Virus record (IMG/VR): IMGVR_UViG_3300042691_025071
Location: 62,001-126,000 of that record
Direction: 5' to 3' (one strand)
DNA: 64,000 nucleotides
DNA from: a virus
The notes below the pieces were generated by a model, which was given only the letters and a program-made list of their open reading frames with translations, searched no databases and was not told where the DNA came from. Each line of letters starts with the position of its first letter. Position 1 is the stretch's first letter. Position numbers and translations under genes: made by a program. Below, one piece after another: positions 34,921 through 45,047 of the stretch.

Positions 34921-35994
34921 ATGTCAAAATTATCCAAATATTATCCCTTATACGATACTGTATATGGTAATGATTTCCCATTAGAACAAGTTTTTATAAC
35001 GTTATTTGACGTTATACCCTCAAAGTACTCTAACTATTCTAAAGTATATGATATTTCACTTAAAAATTATTTAATCGAAAATGGTTTTCTTGTTGAAACA
35101 AGAAATCAAACATTTGGAAAATCAAATAGAACGGTGATGTCGTTTATTTTCATCAACAAAAAAAACGGTATCATTTTAAAAATGATAAACGAAACAAATA
35201 ATGCTGACGAATATTACCAATTAGAAATATTATATGACTTTAGAAATGGCGAGATAGATCAACAACTTAATTTCGATAAATTAAAAGAATTTGAAAGAAT
35301 TAAGAAGAAGAAAAATATTTCTTTAATCAAAAGTGAGATGGGTCATTTGGATTTGGAGGAATATGATTTACCAACAACCGAAATCGATCTCGAATTAAAT
35401 TATGGTGGTAAATTTGCAAAGATACATGATGTAATTGTTGAAAGATTAAATAAAGAAATGGATAAAGGTATAATCCTTTTACATGGAGATCCTGGCACAG
35501 GTAAAACATCTTATTTAAAATTTCTAACTAAATTAATAAAAGAAAAGGAAATTTTATTTATCCCTCCGTCAATGGCGGAAGTTCTATCTGAACCATCAAT
35601 AATTCCATTTTTGATGGAACATAAAAACTCAATATTAGTAATTGAAGACGCTGAACGTGTAATTTCAGATAGGGAAGGTAATGGTTCACCTGCAGGAGTA
35701 TCGAACATATTAAATTTAACAGATGGTATTTTGGGTGATTGTTTAGGTATTCAAATAATTGCCACATTTAATATGAAAAGAGAAAAAATCGACCCCGCTC
35801 TTTTGCGTAAAGGTAGATTGATTGCGGAACACAAATTTGGGTCCCTAAATTCCGAAGAAACGAATAAACTATTAAAAAAATTAGGAAAAAATGTGGAAGT
35901 AAATGAAGGAATGGTATTAGCAGATATATATAATATTGATGTTGAAACTTTTAAAACACAAAAAGAAAATAAAATAGGATTTAATAGAAATTAA
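34921..35994 (+). CDS. BCS1-like AAA ATPase
   Basis: A 357-residue AAA protein. A 150-residue N-terminal domain of unknown type precedes the ATPase: Walker A GDPGTGKTS (G189 onward), Walker B SILVIEDAE (about 241), sensor 1 IIATFNMK and arginine-finger region DPALLRKGRL. Together these fit BCS1/AAA-type ATPases that remodel proteins as hexamers. In phages such ATPases are found beside thioredoxin-like genes, but substrates are unknown. Preceded by a TACATTTG promoter box and followed after two bases by thioredoxin. Confidence 0.75.
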   Translation: MSKLSKYYPLYDTVYGNDFPLEQVFITLFDVIPSKYSNYSKVYDISLKNYLIENGFLVETRNQTFGKSNRTVMSFIFINKKNGIILKMINETNNADEYYQLEILYDFRNGEIDQQLNFDKLKEFERIKKKKNISLIKSEMGHLDLEEYDLPTTEIDLELNYGGKFAKIHDVIVERLNKEMDKGIILLHGDPGTGKTSYLKFLTKLIKEKEILFIPPSMAEVLSEPSIIPFLMEHKNSILVIEDAERVISDREGNGSPAGVSNILNLTDGILGDCLGIQIIATFNMKREKIDPALLRKGRLIAEHKFGSLNSEETNKLLKKLGKNVEVNEGMVLADIYNIDVETFKTQKENKIGFNRN

Positions 35995-35996
35995 TT

Positions 35997-36305
35997 ATGG
36001 AAAATGTAAGTTCAAGCGTAGTTAAACAACTACAATCAGAAGGTAATAAATTATTGGTTAGTTATTCGGCTTCTTGGTGTGGACCTTGCAGGATGTTAAC
36101 ACCTAGATTAGATGAATTATCAAAACAATATCCCGAGTTTAAATTTTTAAAGGTTGATGTTGACCAAAATAGAGATTCTACAGTTGAGTTAGGAATAACT
36201 TCTGTACCTACGATTATGATATATGACGGATCAAATCTAATAGATAGATCAAATGGGGCTAGACCTGATTCATATTATAAAGAATTTCTTGATAAAATAA
36301 AATAA
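35997..36305 (+). CDS. thioredoxin
   Basis: A 102-residue thioredoxin with active site WCGPC (C28, C31) and the cis-proline segment TSVPTIMIYD. It reduces disulfides in the cytoplasm and could supply electrons to ribonucleotide reductase, or act as a processivity partner as with T7. The stop overlaps the following glutaredoxin ATG by one base (TAATG). Full length for the family. Confidence 0.92.
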   Translation: MENVSSSVVKQLQSEGNKLLVSYSASWCGPCRMLTPRLDELSKQYPEFKFLKVDVDQNRDSTVELGITSVPTIMIYDGSNLIDRSNGARPDSYYKEFLDKIK

Positions 36306-36574
36306 TGGATAAAATAGTTATTTTTACTCTTGATGGGTGCTACCATTGTTCAAGTCTTAAAAAAAGACTTGATGAAATTAATATATCATATAAGGAGGTT
36401 GAGGTAACACAAAATAAAGAAGTTTGGGATGAAATTGTTAAACTAACAAATTATGATTTTTTACCTACAATTTTAGTGTCTCCTGATAATTCTGAAACAG
36501 GACATATATATGTACCATCAATAAATTATAAAACAGAAGATGAAATTGTTGAAATAATAAAAAATTATTTCTAA
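36305..36574 (+). CDS. glutaredoxin-like thiol-disulfide protein
   Basis: An 89-residue glutaredoxin-fold protein with active site CYHC (C12, C15) in FTLDGCYHCSSLKKRLDE and a FLPTILVS cis-proline strand. T4 NrdC has the same size and role as electron donor for ribonucleotide reductase. Forms a coupled pair with thioredoxin and ends at a clear terminator, closing this operon. Confidence 0.85.
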   Translation: MDKIVIFTLDGCYHCSSLKKRLDEINISYKEVEVTQNKEVWDEIVKLTNYDFLPTILVSPDNSETGHIYVPSINYKTEDEIVEIIKNYF

Positions 36575-36578
36575 AATA

Positions 36579-36607
36579 AAAAAAAGGAGGTTTAACCTCC
36601 TTTTTTT
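36579..36607 (+). terminator. intrinsic terminator after glutaredoxin
   Basis: AAAAAAAGGAGG, loop TTTAA, CCTCCTTTTTTT. The symmetrical A and T flanks extend the stem, so it could serve both strands; transcription upstream is rightward. Confidence 0.85.
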
Positions 36608-36628
36608 ATTAATTAAACCATATAAAAG

Positions 36629-36636
36629 TATTTATA
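36629..36636 (+). promoter_or_regulatory. TATTTATA element for the fibre operon
   Basis: Octamer in AAGTATTTATATAAAGAC, 19 bases before the ATG at 36656 and just downstream of a terminator. This is the clearest place to expect a new transcript start, and so the best candidate for a late promoter. Confidence 0.5.
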
Positions 36637-36655
36637 TAAAGACTTTACTTTTAAT

Positions 36656-39600
36656 ATGGGATTACAAAAGATAAATTGGTCACAAATTGACTCCATAACC
36701 GTACCTTCGGGGTACACGGTTCAAATAGGTAAAATTGATGGACCTATAGATGCAATATATTCTGAGAATATATATTTGTCAGGTACACCAATAAGTGATT
36801 TGTATCTTAATAGTGGATCATTTAGTCAAGGTGTCTTAACACTAACTAGCAATAGTGGTAACACGATAACTGTTAGTGGTTTTGAATACGATTTTGATCG
36901 TTATACCACAGGATTTACATATAGTGACAATACTTTTACAATAGTCGACAGGTCGGGATACACATTAACCGCATCTTTTAACATACTAACAGGATTAACA
37001 ATTAATGGTGATTTAGATCTTAATGGTGATTTAAATATAACGGGTAACACCACATTAAATGGCGGGTTTATTGCAACGACAATAAGTGCGACTACTTATC
37101 AAAATCTTCCAATAGACCCAAATATTTTTGTTACGGGAGTCACCTATGGAAATAATACACTTACAATTAATGATAATAACAATTCTTCGTTTGTTATTAC
37201 AATAAACGATTTAACAGGATTGACCATTAATGGTGATTTAAGTGTTAGTGGAGACACAAATCTCAATACTTTATTTTCTAATATAATATCGGCAACAACG
37301 ATAAGTGGTGGAACATTATATGGTGACGGATCTAACTTAACAAATATAGATAATATATATACTGTCGATGGTTATCTATTGTCAAATAGGATTGTTGATT
37401 TAAGTGGAAATACGTTATCGTTAAGAAGAACTTCTAATATTAATGATAGATTTTTAAATGGATTAGACGAGTCGGGAAATATATTATTTGAAATAAGATC
37501 ATCTATAACTAATCCCGCGGAATTAGAATTTGCAAATTTATTTATCGGTAAAAATGCTGGTAGAATTTCAACATCTAACGTTAGAACTAACTTAGTTGTT
37601 GGTAACACCTCAATGACGGGAATCACTAGTGGTGTTAAAAATACAGTTTTTGGTAATAATTCTTTAACAAAACTCATTAGAGGTAGTTTTAATAGTATAA
37701 TTGGTGATACTGTTGCAATTAATTTTACTGGTGCAACAACAGGGACGTTTGGTGATGACAATGTTTTTATAGGAAATGGTTCAGCATTGAATCAACTTAC
37801 AGGTAGAAACAACGTATATATCGGAACCAACACAAGACAAAATGCGACTTCTGGAGATGGTAACACAATTGTCGGAAAAAATGCTGGTTTTAATAATATA
37901 ACTGGTAGTAATAATGTTTTTATTGGTCTTAATGCGGGTAGAAACGAAACGGGATCAAATTTACTTTACATTGAAAATACCACTTCATCAACACCATTGA
38001 TATATGGTGATTTCGCAAATGATTTGTTGAGATTTAATGGTAAAGTGGGCGTTAATGTTTTACCCGGCACATTTCAATTTGATGTTAATGGTACAAGTAG
38101 ATTTTCAAATACTGTTCAATTAGATACGGTTAATTTAAGTACATCTGACACAAAAATATTAAGTTTAAGTACTGGTAACACCATTCAATATAGATCATTA
38201 TCGGATATTATATCTTCTGTGACAGGTGACACATATGTGACTGGATTCACATATAACAATTCAAATAAATTTACAATATTTGATAATTCAGGATCTACGT
38301 TTAGTGTACTTATTAATGAACTAACAGGATTAACTATTAACGGTGATTTAAGTGTTAGTGGAAACACTAATTTAAATTACTTAGAGGTAAATACAATATC
38401 CGCAACAACTATAAGTGGTCAAACATTTTATGGTGACGGAAGAAATTTACAAGGTATCCCAAAATGGTATGCCGAAAGTGATGTTATACCTACAGTTTAT
38501 CCATACGAGAAACCATATGTCATTACTGGTAGTACTGGTCAAGGTTCATTTGCATTAGGACCTAATGCCCAGTCTTTAAGTTTTGACCAAATTTCGTTTG
38601 GTGATTTTGCGGGTAGAGAAACAACAGGTGCAAGTAGATCAACATTTATAGGGTATGGATCAGGTATTAGGGCTAATGATAGTGATCTAAGTAATTTTAT
38701 TGGACAAAGTGCCGGTTCAGATTCAAAAAATTCAAACAATTCAAATTTTATTGGTATTGGTGCGGGACAAAATTCAAAAAACGCAGGATTTTCAAATTTT
38801 ATAGGGTATAATGCGGGATATAATATCAACGGTGAAACAATTGTTGGATTTGATAGACAAATCAGAGGTTTTGATTCAAATTTTATAGGTAATTTAGCGG
38901 GTAGTGGTGCATTGTATGCGTCAGGTTCAACTTTTATAGGTACTAACGCGGGTTCAAATGCTAATTACGCTAGATTTTCAAATTTTATTGGTTATTTGGC
39001 AGGTAAAGATTCAACCAACGCATCGTATTCAACATTAATAGGTTTTAATGTAGGAACACCTAGATTTGGGTTTAGTAAAATAGGAAAAAATAATATCATT
39101 ATTGGTAATTCTATCACATTACCAAATGGAACCACGGATTCTATTAATATTGGTGGTGTATTATTTGGTATCAATACTAATTTTGATACTTCTGGTGGAA
39201 GTCCTAGTGATTCACCTACAACAACAGGAAAAATAGGTATAGGTGTCGTAACACCTTTAAACAGATTACATGTTGAAGATACAATCGATCCTGTTAGATT
39301 CGTTGGATTACAAAGTGGAACAACGGAAACCAGAATATTAACATCCGACAATAATGGTATTATAAAATATAAAAATTTAAGTGATATAACAATATCAGGA
39401 AACTACTTACCATTAAGTGGTGGAACGGTTACTGACGACGTATTATTCCAAAGTGGAATCACCGCAACAACTATAAGTGGTCAAACATTTTATGGTGTCG
39501 GTTCTAATAAACAAGTAATATACAATAATAATGGTATATTATCGGGCAGTACAGGATTCACATATGACGGTACCAATGTTGGTATTGGTACGGAATCCCC

Positions 39601-40864
39601 AACAAATTTATTACATATTACAGGTTCTACCGATCCTGTTAGAATTCAAGGTCTACAATTATCAAATGACAACAATATAGTTACGGTAGACTCTAACGGT
39701 GTTCTACATTATTCACCATATAGTGGGTTAACAAATGATAAATGGATTTCTGGTGGTAGTTTTGATAATAGATATAATATACTTTATTTAGGGTATAATA
39801 CTGGAGGTGGATTTAGAATTTATTTAGATATAACAGGTAACACTGGAAACACATTAGTAAACGCATCGAGATATTTTATTTCGGGATCAACACCAACGGG
39901 TTATGTTTTAGTTAATGGTGATAGATGGTATAACACAAACAATGGTATTGAATATGTGTGGATAAATGACGGAAATTCATCACAATGGGTACAACCGGCA
40001 ACAATAGGAGGTGGTGGAGGTGGTACTACCACAATCGGTGATTATTTAGTTTTAAGTGGTTTAACTGCAAATACAATTAATGTAAATCAAATAGGTATAT
40101 CCGGAGATTGTGTTAATGATTTATATGTTTCAAATATACATTCTTGTTCACCATTAAATATTAATCCCTTAAACGAGGGTGACATAAATTTTGGATCATC
40201 AACATCAGGTATTAGTATACAACTATCAGAAGGTAAAGGTGGTATTGGTATTGGAACAAGATCACCAACAAATAAATTACATATTGTTGGTTCAGAAAAT
40301 CCAGTAAGAATTGAGGGGTTACAAAGTGGTGATACAAACAATAAAGTTGTTACAATAAACAATGATGGTGTTCTCGCTTCTAGTACACTACCTCAATTCG
40401 CATCAACACTTCCAGTTAGTTTTAAATTAGGTTTTAACGGTATACCTAATTATGAAGTTTTTGGTGGAACTGGAGTACAAAATTTTGGACTACTTGATAG
40501 GGGTATGTTCGTTGCTTTTGATTTAGAAACTGCATTAAAATTACCACATACCACAACGGCAACAGATTATGTTTATTCATTTAGAGTAACAACACATGAA
40601 CAATTTGGTGGTGTTCAAAATAATGTCGGTGTTAGAACGGTACTTGCAAGTACTGCCGGTGAGTTTCCATATAATACAATTGCACCAGCGACGTACTTAT
40701 CACAAACAAGTACAAATTATGCACTTCAATATTCTGATGTTGTTGTTAATGTACCTAAAAATTATTTGGGTCAACCCGTTTATTATATAAAATTTGAAAT
40801 AATAATGGAAAGATTTGCCGGAGGTTCAACAAGTGTAATCGGAGCAAATTTAAGATTTAATTAA
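36656..40864 (+). CDS. long tail fibre / adhesin with trimeric beta repeats
   Basis: A 1402-residue fibre-like protein. TGLTINGDL units recur near residues 112, 187 and 559, each followed by ISATTISG..YGDG. Residues 369-440 hold NVFIGNGSALNQLTGRNNV-type turns, and 679-785 hold repeats of SNFIGxxAGxxxxNA. Three copies of a module reading LH(V/I)...DPVR..GLQSG lie near 871, 985 and 1207. Such regular short repeats form trimeric beta-helices or spirals in fibres and autotransporter adhesins. The last 150 residues are a globular domain, likely the receptor-binding tip. No S74 chaperone motif was seen. Confidence 0.75.
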   Translation: MGLQKINWSQIDSITVPSGYTVQIGKIDGPIDAIYSENIYLSGTPISDLYLNSGSFSQGVLTLTSNSGNTITVSGFEYDFDRYTTGFTYSDNTFTIVDRSGYTLTASFNILTGLTINGDLDLNGDLNITGNTTLNGGFIATTISATTYQNLPIDPNIFVTGVTYGNNTLTINDNNNSSFVITINDLTGLTINGDLSVSGDTNLNTLFSNIISATTISGGTLYGDGSNLTNIDNIYTVDGYLLSNRIVDLSGNTLSLRRTSNINDRFLNGLDESGNILFEIRSSITNPAELEFANLFIGKNAGRISTSNVRTNLVVGNTSMTGITSGVKNTVFGNNSLTKLIRGSFNSIIGDTVAINFTGATTGTFGDDNVFIGNGSALNQLTGRNNVYIGTNTRQNATSGDGNTIVGKNAGFNNITGSNNVFIGLNAGRNETGSNLLYIENTTSSTPLIYGDFANDLLRFNGKVGVNVLPGTFQFDVNGTSRFSNTVQLDTVNLSTSDTKILSLSTGNTIQYRSLSDIISSVTGDTYVTGFTYNNSNKFTIFDNSGSTFSVLINELTGLTINGDLSVSGNTNLNYLEVNTISATTISGQTFYGDGRNLQGIPKWYAESDVIPTVYPYEKPYVITGSTGQGSFALGPNAQSLSFDQISFGDFAGRETTGASRSTFIGYGSGIRANDSDLSNFIGQSAGSDSKNSNNSNFIGIGAGQNSKNAGFSNFIGYNAGYNINGETIVGFDRQIRGFDSNFIGNLAGSGALYASGSTFIGTNAGSNANYARFSNFIGYLAGKDSTNASYSTLIGFNVGTPRFGFSKIGKNNIIIGNSITLPNGTTDSINIGGVLFGINTNFDTSGGSPSDSPTTTGKIGIGVVTPLNRLHVEDTIDPVRFVGLQSGTTETRILTSDNNGIIKYKNLSDITISGNYLPLSGGTVTDDVLFQSGITATTISGQTFYGVGSNKQVIYNNNGILSGSTGFTYDGTNVGIGTESPTNLLHITGSTDPVRIQGLQLSNDNNIVTVDSNGVLHYSPYSGLTNDKWISGGSFDNRYNILYLGYNTGGGFRIYLDITGNTGNTLVNASRYFISGSTPTGYVLVNGDRWYNTNNGIEYVWINDGNSSQWVQPATIGGGGGGTTTIGDYLVLSGLTANTINVNQIGISGDCVNDLYVSNIHSCSPLNINPLNEGDINFGSSTSGISIQLSEGKGGIGIGTRSPTNKLHIVGSENPVRIEGLQSGDTNNKVVTINNDGVLASSTLPQFASTLPVSFKLGFNGIPNYEVFGGTGVQNFGLLDRGMFVAFDLETALKLPHTTTATDYVYSFRVTTHEQFGGVQNNVGVRTVLASTAGEFPYNTIAPATYLSQTSTNYALQYSDVVVNVPKNYLGQPVYYIKFEIIMERFAGGSTSVIGANLRFN

Positions 40865-40872
40865 TATAAATT

Positions 40873-41112
40873 ATGACTGAAGAATTGGCAATTAAATATG
40901 GTAAATTAGTTCAATTTGGGGTTGACTATATGATTGGTTTCAATTCCTTCGCCGATTTATTTGTAATCAAATACAATGAATTTAAAGCGGAGATCATGGA
41001 ATTTGGTTATAGTGATGATAGAAGAAAATGGGTGACCCAAAATAAAAATGAAATTATTCAATTGTACGATGATTTAAATTCATCTGGGTTGATACCAACA
41101 GAACCAATTTAA
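40873..41112 (+). CDS. small protein between two fibre genes, unknown
   Basis: A 79-residue helical protein (LAIKYGKLVQFGVDYMIGFN). It lies eight bases after one fibre gene and 34 before another. Small genes in this position often encode fibre-assembly chaperones or hinge proteins, but nothing in the sequence proves that here. Confidence 0.5.
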   Translation: MTEELAIKYGKLVQFGVDYMIGFNSFADLFVIKYNEFKAEIMEFGYSDDRRKWVTQNKNEIIQLYDDLNSSGLIPTEPI

Positions 41113-41134
41113 TAAAGATAAATGAATAAAAAAA

Positions 41135-41142
41135 TATTTATA
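41135..41142 (+). promoter_or_regulatory. TATTTATA element
   Basis: Octamer in AAAATATTTATAATAAATGG, ending four bases before the ATG at 41147. Confidence 0.4.
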
Positions 41143-41146
41143 ATAA

Positions 41147-43321
41147 ATGGCAATTAATTTTCCAAATTCACCGGTTATCGGAGATTTATATACTTTCGCT
41201 AGTACAACATGGCAGTGGTCAGGTGAGTATTGGGGTGTATGGACAGGAACAACAGCGGTTATTACAGATTATTTACCATTAAGTGGTGGAACAGTTACTG
41301 GTGATGTATTATTTCAAAGTGGTGTTACCGCAACTACCATTAGTGGGAACACGATATATGGTGATGGATCTAATTTAACTAATGTAGATAATCTTTATAA
41401 TATTGATGGAACATTACAATCAAACAGAACGGTATCAACCACAAGTGGGTACACATTAACAATTAATCCACAAACAACTTTTTCACCTTCAATTACATCG
41501 GTAACAGTAACCACCGCAACAACAATAGGTACAATATTTAATCCATCATTGACGGCATCAATATCTGGAAATACTTTAATTGGTCTCGATATATCACCAA
41601 CGTATACAAATTCACCACATTCCAATGTTACAAATATAGATTTAAGAACAAGAAATGCGGGTGTTGTTATTGGTTCTAGTTATGGATATGGTTTTTTGTA
41701 TGGAAATTCAAATGACGGTATTGTAGAAATTTCTGATGAAGGTTCTTTTATAACAAGAATGACATTTAGACCATCGGGAAATTCCGGTGGTTATAATGGT
41801 AATTGGTGGAGTCGTATCGAACAGAACGGAAATAATTTTAGAGTCTACTCAGGTAACTATCCAACAGGACAATTAAGTGGTCAATGGTTAGTCGGGGGGC
41901 CTGTAGATAATAGTACAACATTTGGTGCACTTTTTAATAATAATGGAAATATAATTGTCGGATCGACAACTGATTCTGGTGTTAAATTAGATAGTTACGG
42001 TGTAACAAGAATTCAAAATAATTTTGGTGTTGGAACTTTTTCCACACCATCACAACCAATTTTAACTGATTCAACAACGGGTGGTGCGATTACAGGTGAA
42101 ACAACAGGTACAACATACACATATCGCATTGTTGGTGTTGATAATCTTGGTTATACCACACCAGCTGGTACAATAAGTTCTGTTTCACTTTCTGGATTAA
42201 CTAATTCTGTTAGTCTTACATGGACGGCAATCGCCGGTATATCCTCGTATAGAGTATATAGATCAAATCCTTGGAATAGTACAAATAGGTTTTATAACAC
42301 AAGTACAAATTCATTTACCGATACGGGTTCATCTGCCGCTTGTGATGGATCTGGTTGTAATCCACCAACACAAAATCGAACATTAAAAACAAATATAAGT
42401 TCAAGTGGTAATTTATTTGTTAACTCTAATGGTACTTTTACTGGTAACGTATTAATTGGTGGTGTATCATCTGGCTTTGAAATAAACACAACATCATCCA
42501 CAGTACCAATTGCAAATGTTGGTATATATAGAAAACCAGGAAATGGAAATTCAACATATTTTATTGAAGATGAACAAGGCGGTGCAAAAGACAAATGGAC
42601 TTTTGTTAGAAGAGGTGGATATGGATTAGTGAGAGACTATTATCAGGGTAATTCATCTATTGTAAACATAAATTTAGGTTGGACAAATCCTAACACTAAT
42701 GGATGGGACGCAAATACTTTATTAATAGACCCAGTAATTAATAAAACCAATGCGTTTTCTACAACAATAAGAGGTATATATTATAACCCAATATTGTCGG
42801 GTATGACGGGCGTAACACACATCGCATATCAAAACACAACGGGTGATAACATATTAAATAGTTTGTCTGGAAATACTTTAATTGGTACAACAGTTGATAG
42901 TGGACATAAGTTATCAATATCGGCAACAACAAACCCAATTAGAATACAAGGACTCCAAATAAGTTCGGGGGACACAAGAATATTAACTTCAGATTCTAAC
43001 GGTGTAATTGGATATAGAAATTTATCATCAGCATTAGCTTATAGTACAACAGGTATAACCGTATCATCACAAACATTAACAACGTCATTCAATTATTATG
43101 GTGTTAATTATAATGGAGATGTTGATTTAACATTACCAAATCCGAGTGGTTATGATGGTTATAATTTTACAATTAAAGATGAAGGAGGATATGCGGCAAC
43201 ACATAGAATAAGATTAATTCCATCTTCAGGATTAATTGATGGGAATAATTATGTTGATATTAATTTAAGATATGTCGCCCTTCATTTAATGGCAAGAGAT
43301 AATAATTGGTGGATAATATAA
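41147..43321 (+). CDS. second tail fibre with modules shared with the first
   Basis: A 724-residue fibre-like protein. The start (INFPNSPVIGDLYTFASTTW) is a common collar-fibre opening in which WQWSGEYWGVW follows. It shares with the 36656 gene the LPLSGGTVTGDVLFQSGVTA segment, ISGNTIYGDGSNLTNVDN, and a C-terminal LSISATTNPIRIQGLQISSG module. A fibronectin-like insert near residues 325-395 has YRIVGVDNLGYTTPAG then ISSYRVYRSNP. The last 90 residues are a separate beta domain. Probably a side or tip fibre that shares an assembly scheme with the long fibre. Confidence 0.7.
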   Translation: MAINFPNSPVIGDLYTFASTTWQWSGEYWGVWTGTTAVITDYLPLSGGTVTGDVLFQSGVTATTISGNTIYGDGSNLTNVDNLYNIDGTLQSNRTVSTTSGYTLTINPQTTFSPSITSVTVTTATTIGTIFNPSLTASISGNTLIGLDISPTYTNSPHSNVTNIDLRTRNAGVVIGSSYGYGFLYGNSNDGIVEISDEGSFITRMTFRPSGNSGGYNGNWWSRIEQNGNNFRVYSGNYPTGQLSGQWLVGGPVDNSTTFGALFNNNGNIIVGSTTDSGVKLDSYGVTRIQNNFGVGTFSTPSQPILTDSTTGGAITGETTGTTYTYRIVGVDNLGYTTPAGTISSVSLSGLTNSVSLTWTAIAGISSYRVYRSNPWNSTNRFYNTSTNSFTDTGSSAACDGSGCNPPTQNRTLKTNISSSGNLFVNSNGTFTGNVLIGGVSSGFEINTTSSTVPIANVGIYRKPGNGNSTYFIEDEQGGAKDKWTFVRRGGYGLVRDYYQGNSSIVNINLGWTNPNTNGWDANTLLIDPVINKTNAFSTTIRGIYYNPILSGMTGVTHIAYQNTTGDNILNSLSGNTLIGTTVDSGHKLSISATTNPIRIQGLQISSGDTRILTSDSNGVIGYRNLSSALAYSTTGITVSSQTLTTSFNYYGVNYNGDVDLTLPNPSGYDGYNFTIKDEGGYAATHRIRLIPSSGLIDGNNYVDINLRYVALHLMARDNNWWII

Positions 43322-43333
43322 AAAATATAATAT

Positions 43334-44569
43334 ATGTCATATATAATTAACAATGAAATAAAATATTCAAACTCTCCAAACATAGATTCGTTTGGTAGAT
43401 TAAGAGTTAGTGAACCATTTACATTATTTGATTCAAGCCATAGGTATGATGATAATGGATTATGGTCTACTGCCACTGCTACAGGTGGTACTGCTACATT
43501 TGATGCTAACCAAGGACTAATTAACTTAGATGTAACAGCGGATTCAGGTTCTTCTGTTACAAGAGAAACTATAAAGGTATTTTCATATCAACCTGGTAAA
43601 AGTCTTCTTGTACTATCTACATTTGTAATGAGTGCTGCTAAAACAGGTCTTAGACAAAGAGTGGGTTATTATGGAGCAGAAAATGGATATTATTTAGAAC
43701 AGAGTGGTAGTACAGTAAGTTTTGTTGAAAGAAGTTCTGTCTCAGGAGCATTAGTAGATACACCTGTTGCTCAGGCAAGTTGGAATGTTGACCCTATGAA
43801 TGGCTCAGGGCCAAGTGGAATAATACTTGATTTTACAAAAGCCCAAATTTTATTTATGGATTTGGAGTGGTTGGGTGTGGGTACAGTTAGAATAGGATTT
43901 GTAATAGATGGTAACTTTCATGTTTGTCATAAGTTTCAGCATGCTAATTTAATTACATCTACATATATTACAACAGCTTCACTACCATTAAGATATGAAA
44001 TAACAAATACAACTGCTACAAGTGGAGCAAGTACATTAAAGCAAATATGTTCTACAGTGTTATCTGAAGGAGGATATCAACTTAATGGGTTACAACAAGC
44101 TGTTGGTATTCCTGTAACAACTCCAACAACATTAGCAGTTGCAGGAACGTTTTATCCTGTACTAAGTATACGTCTTAAAACATCTCCTAATCGTTTAGAT
44201 GCTATAGTGATATCTACCGCAATTTCTATAATGGCAACTATTTCAGGAGATTATAATTGGCAGGTAATATCATCTGGAACTACAACAGGTGGTACTTGGG
44301 TTGATGCTCCTAATAACTCTTCTGTTCAATATAACATAGACGGAACTTCATTTACAGGAGGAAGAATACTTGCAAGTGGGTTTTTTAGTGTGTCAAACCA
44401 AGGTTCAACTCAAGTTGATATTCTTAAAGAAGCACTCTTTAAAACACAACTTGAAAGAAATGGATTAACAGGAACTCCATTTGAACTTACTATTGTAGTA
44501 GCTTCTAATGTAGGAGGTGGAGGAGGAGCTATTCTTGCATCAATGGATTGGGAAGAAATAAGTAGATAA
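43334..44569 (+). CDS. widespread phage structural protein (FGRLRVSEPFTLFDSSHRY family)
   Basis: A 411-residue protein. The N-terminal FGRLRVSEPFTLFDSSHRY and later KTGLRQRVGYYGAENGYYLE and LRYEITNT belong to a structural protein family I know from many marine phages (cyanophage and SAR11-type); its role is not established, probably a tail or capsid-surface beta-sandwich. Codon use differs from neighbours: more GCT for Ala and CTT for Leu against the TTA bias elsewhere. With the family's broad spread this suggests recent transfer. It begins 12 bases after the second fibre. Confidence 0.7.
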   Translation: MSYIINNEIKYSNSPNIDSFGRLRVSEPFTLFDSSHRYDDNGLWSTATATGGTATFDANQGLINLDVTADSGSSVTRETIKVFSYQPGKSLLVLSTFVMSAAKTGLRQRVGYYGAENGYYLEQSGSTVSFVERSSVSGALVDTPVAQASWNVDPMNGSGPSGIILDFTKAQILFMDLEWLGVGTVRIGFVIDGNFHVCHKFQHANLITSTYITTASLPLRYEITNTTATSGASTLKQICSTVLSEGGYQLNGLQQAVGIPVTTPTTLAVAGTFYPVLSIRLKTSPNRLDAIVISTAISIMATISGDYNWQVISSGTTTGGTWVDAPNNSSVQYNIDGTSFTGGRILASGFFSVSNQGSTQVDILKEALFKTQLERNGLTGTPFELTIVVASNVGGGGGAILASMDWEEISR

Positions 44570-44644
44570 TTATGGTGGAAGTAACCAAACATTAAGAAGT
44601 GAAATTAATTTAAGTTACTTTTTATAAAATTACAATAAACTAAA

Positions 44645-44652
44645 TATTTATA
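44645..44652 (+). promoter_or_regulatory. TATTTATA element
   Basis: Octamer in AAATATTTATAAATAAAATA, 11 bases before the ATG at 44664. Confidence 0.4.
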
Positions 44653-44663
44653 AATAAAATACA

Positions 44664-45047
44664 ATGATACAAATAGAATTAAAAGCAAAACATTTTTACT
44701 TAATTGCTGAAATATTATTCGGATTTGCAGCATATAGTTCGTTTTCAACATTACACAAAATAAAAGATGGTTGTATTGGTGTTGGTGATGACGATTTAGT
44801 AACTATTGAGTCCGATGTTAATACTGTAACAACCGTTTTTAACATTTTGTCTCAAAAACCTGAAGGTAGTTATAATGAAATAAATACAGAAATGTTAACT
44901 TTATTACAATCACAAATAGTGACAGGTGTGAGTAATAATGATCCTAATTGGATTCAACTTTCAGAGAATGTTACCGAGATAAGAAATAATAATTTTGCGT
45001 TGATAACTAATTCAATTCAAAGTGGTAAGTCGAGGTTATATAACTAA
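44664..45047 (+). CDS. unknown protein
   Basis: A 127-residue protein (KAKHFYLIAEILFGFAAYSS ...) with a hydrophobic segment near the N-terminus and a polar, helical remainder. No family recognised. Its end overlaps the DUF1353 gene by 26 bases. Confidence 0.45.
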   Translation: MIQIELKAKHFYLIAEILFGFAAYSSFSTLHKIKDGCIGVGDDDLVTIESDVNTVTTVFNILSQKPEGSYNEINTEMLTLLQSQIVTGVSNNDPNWIQLSENVTEIRNNNFALITNSIQSGKSRLYN

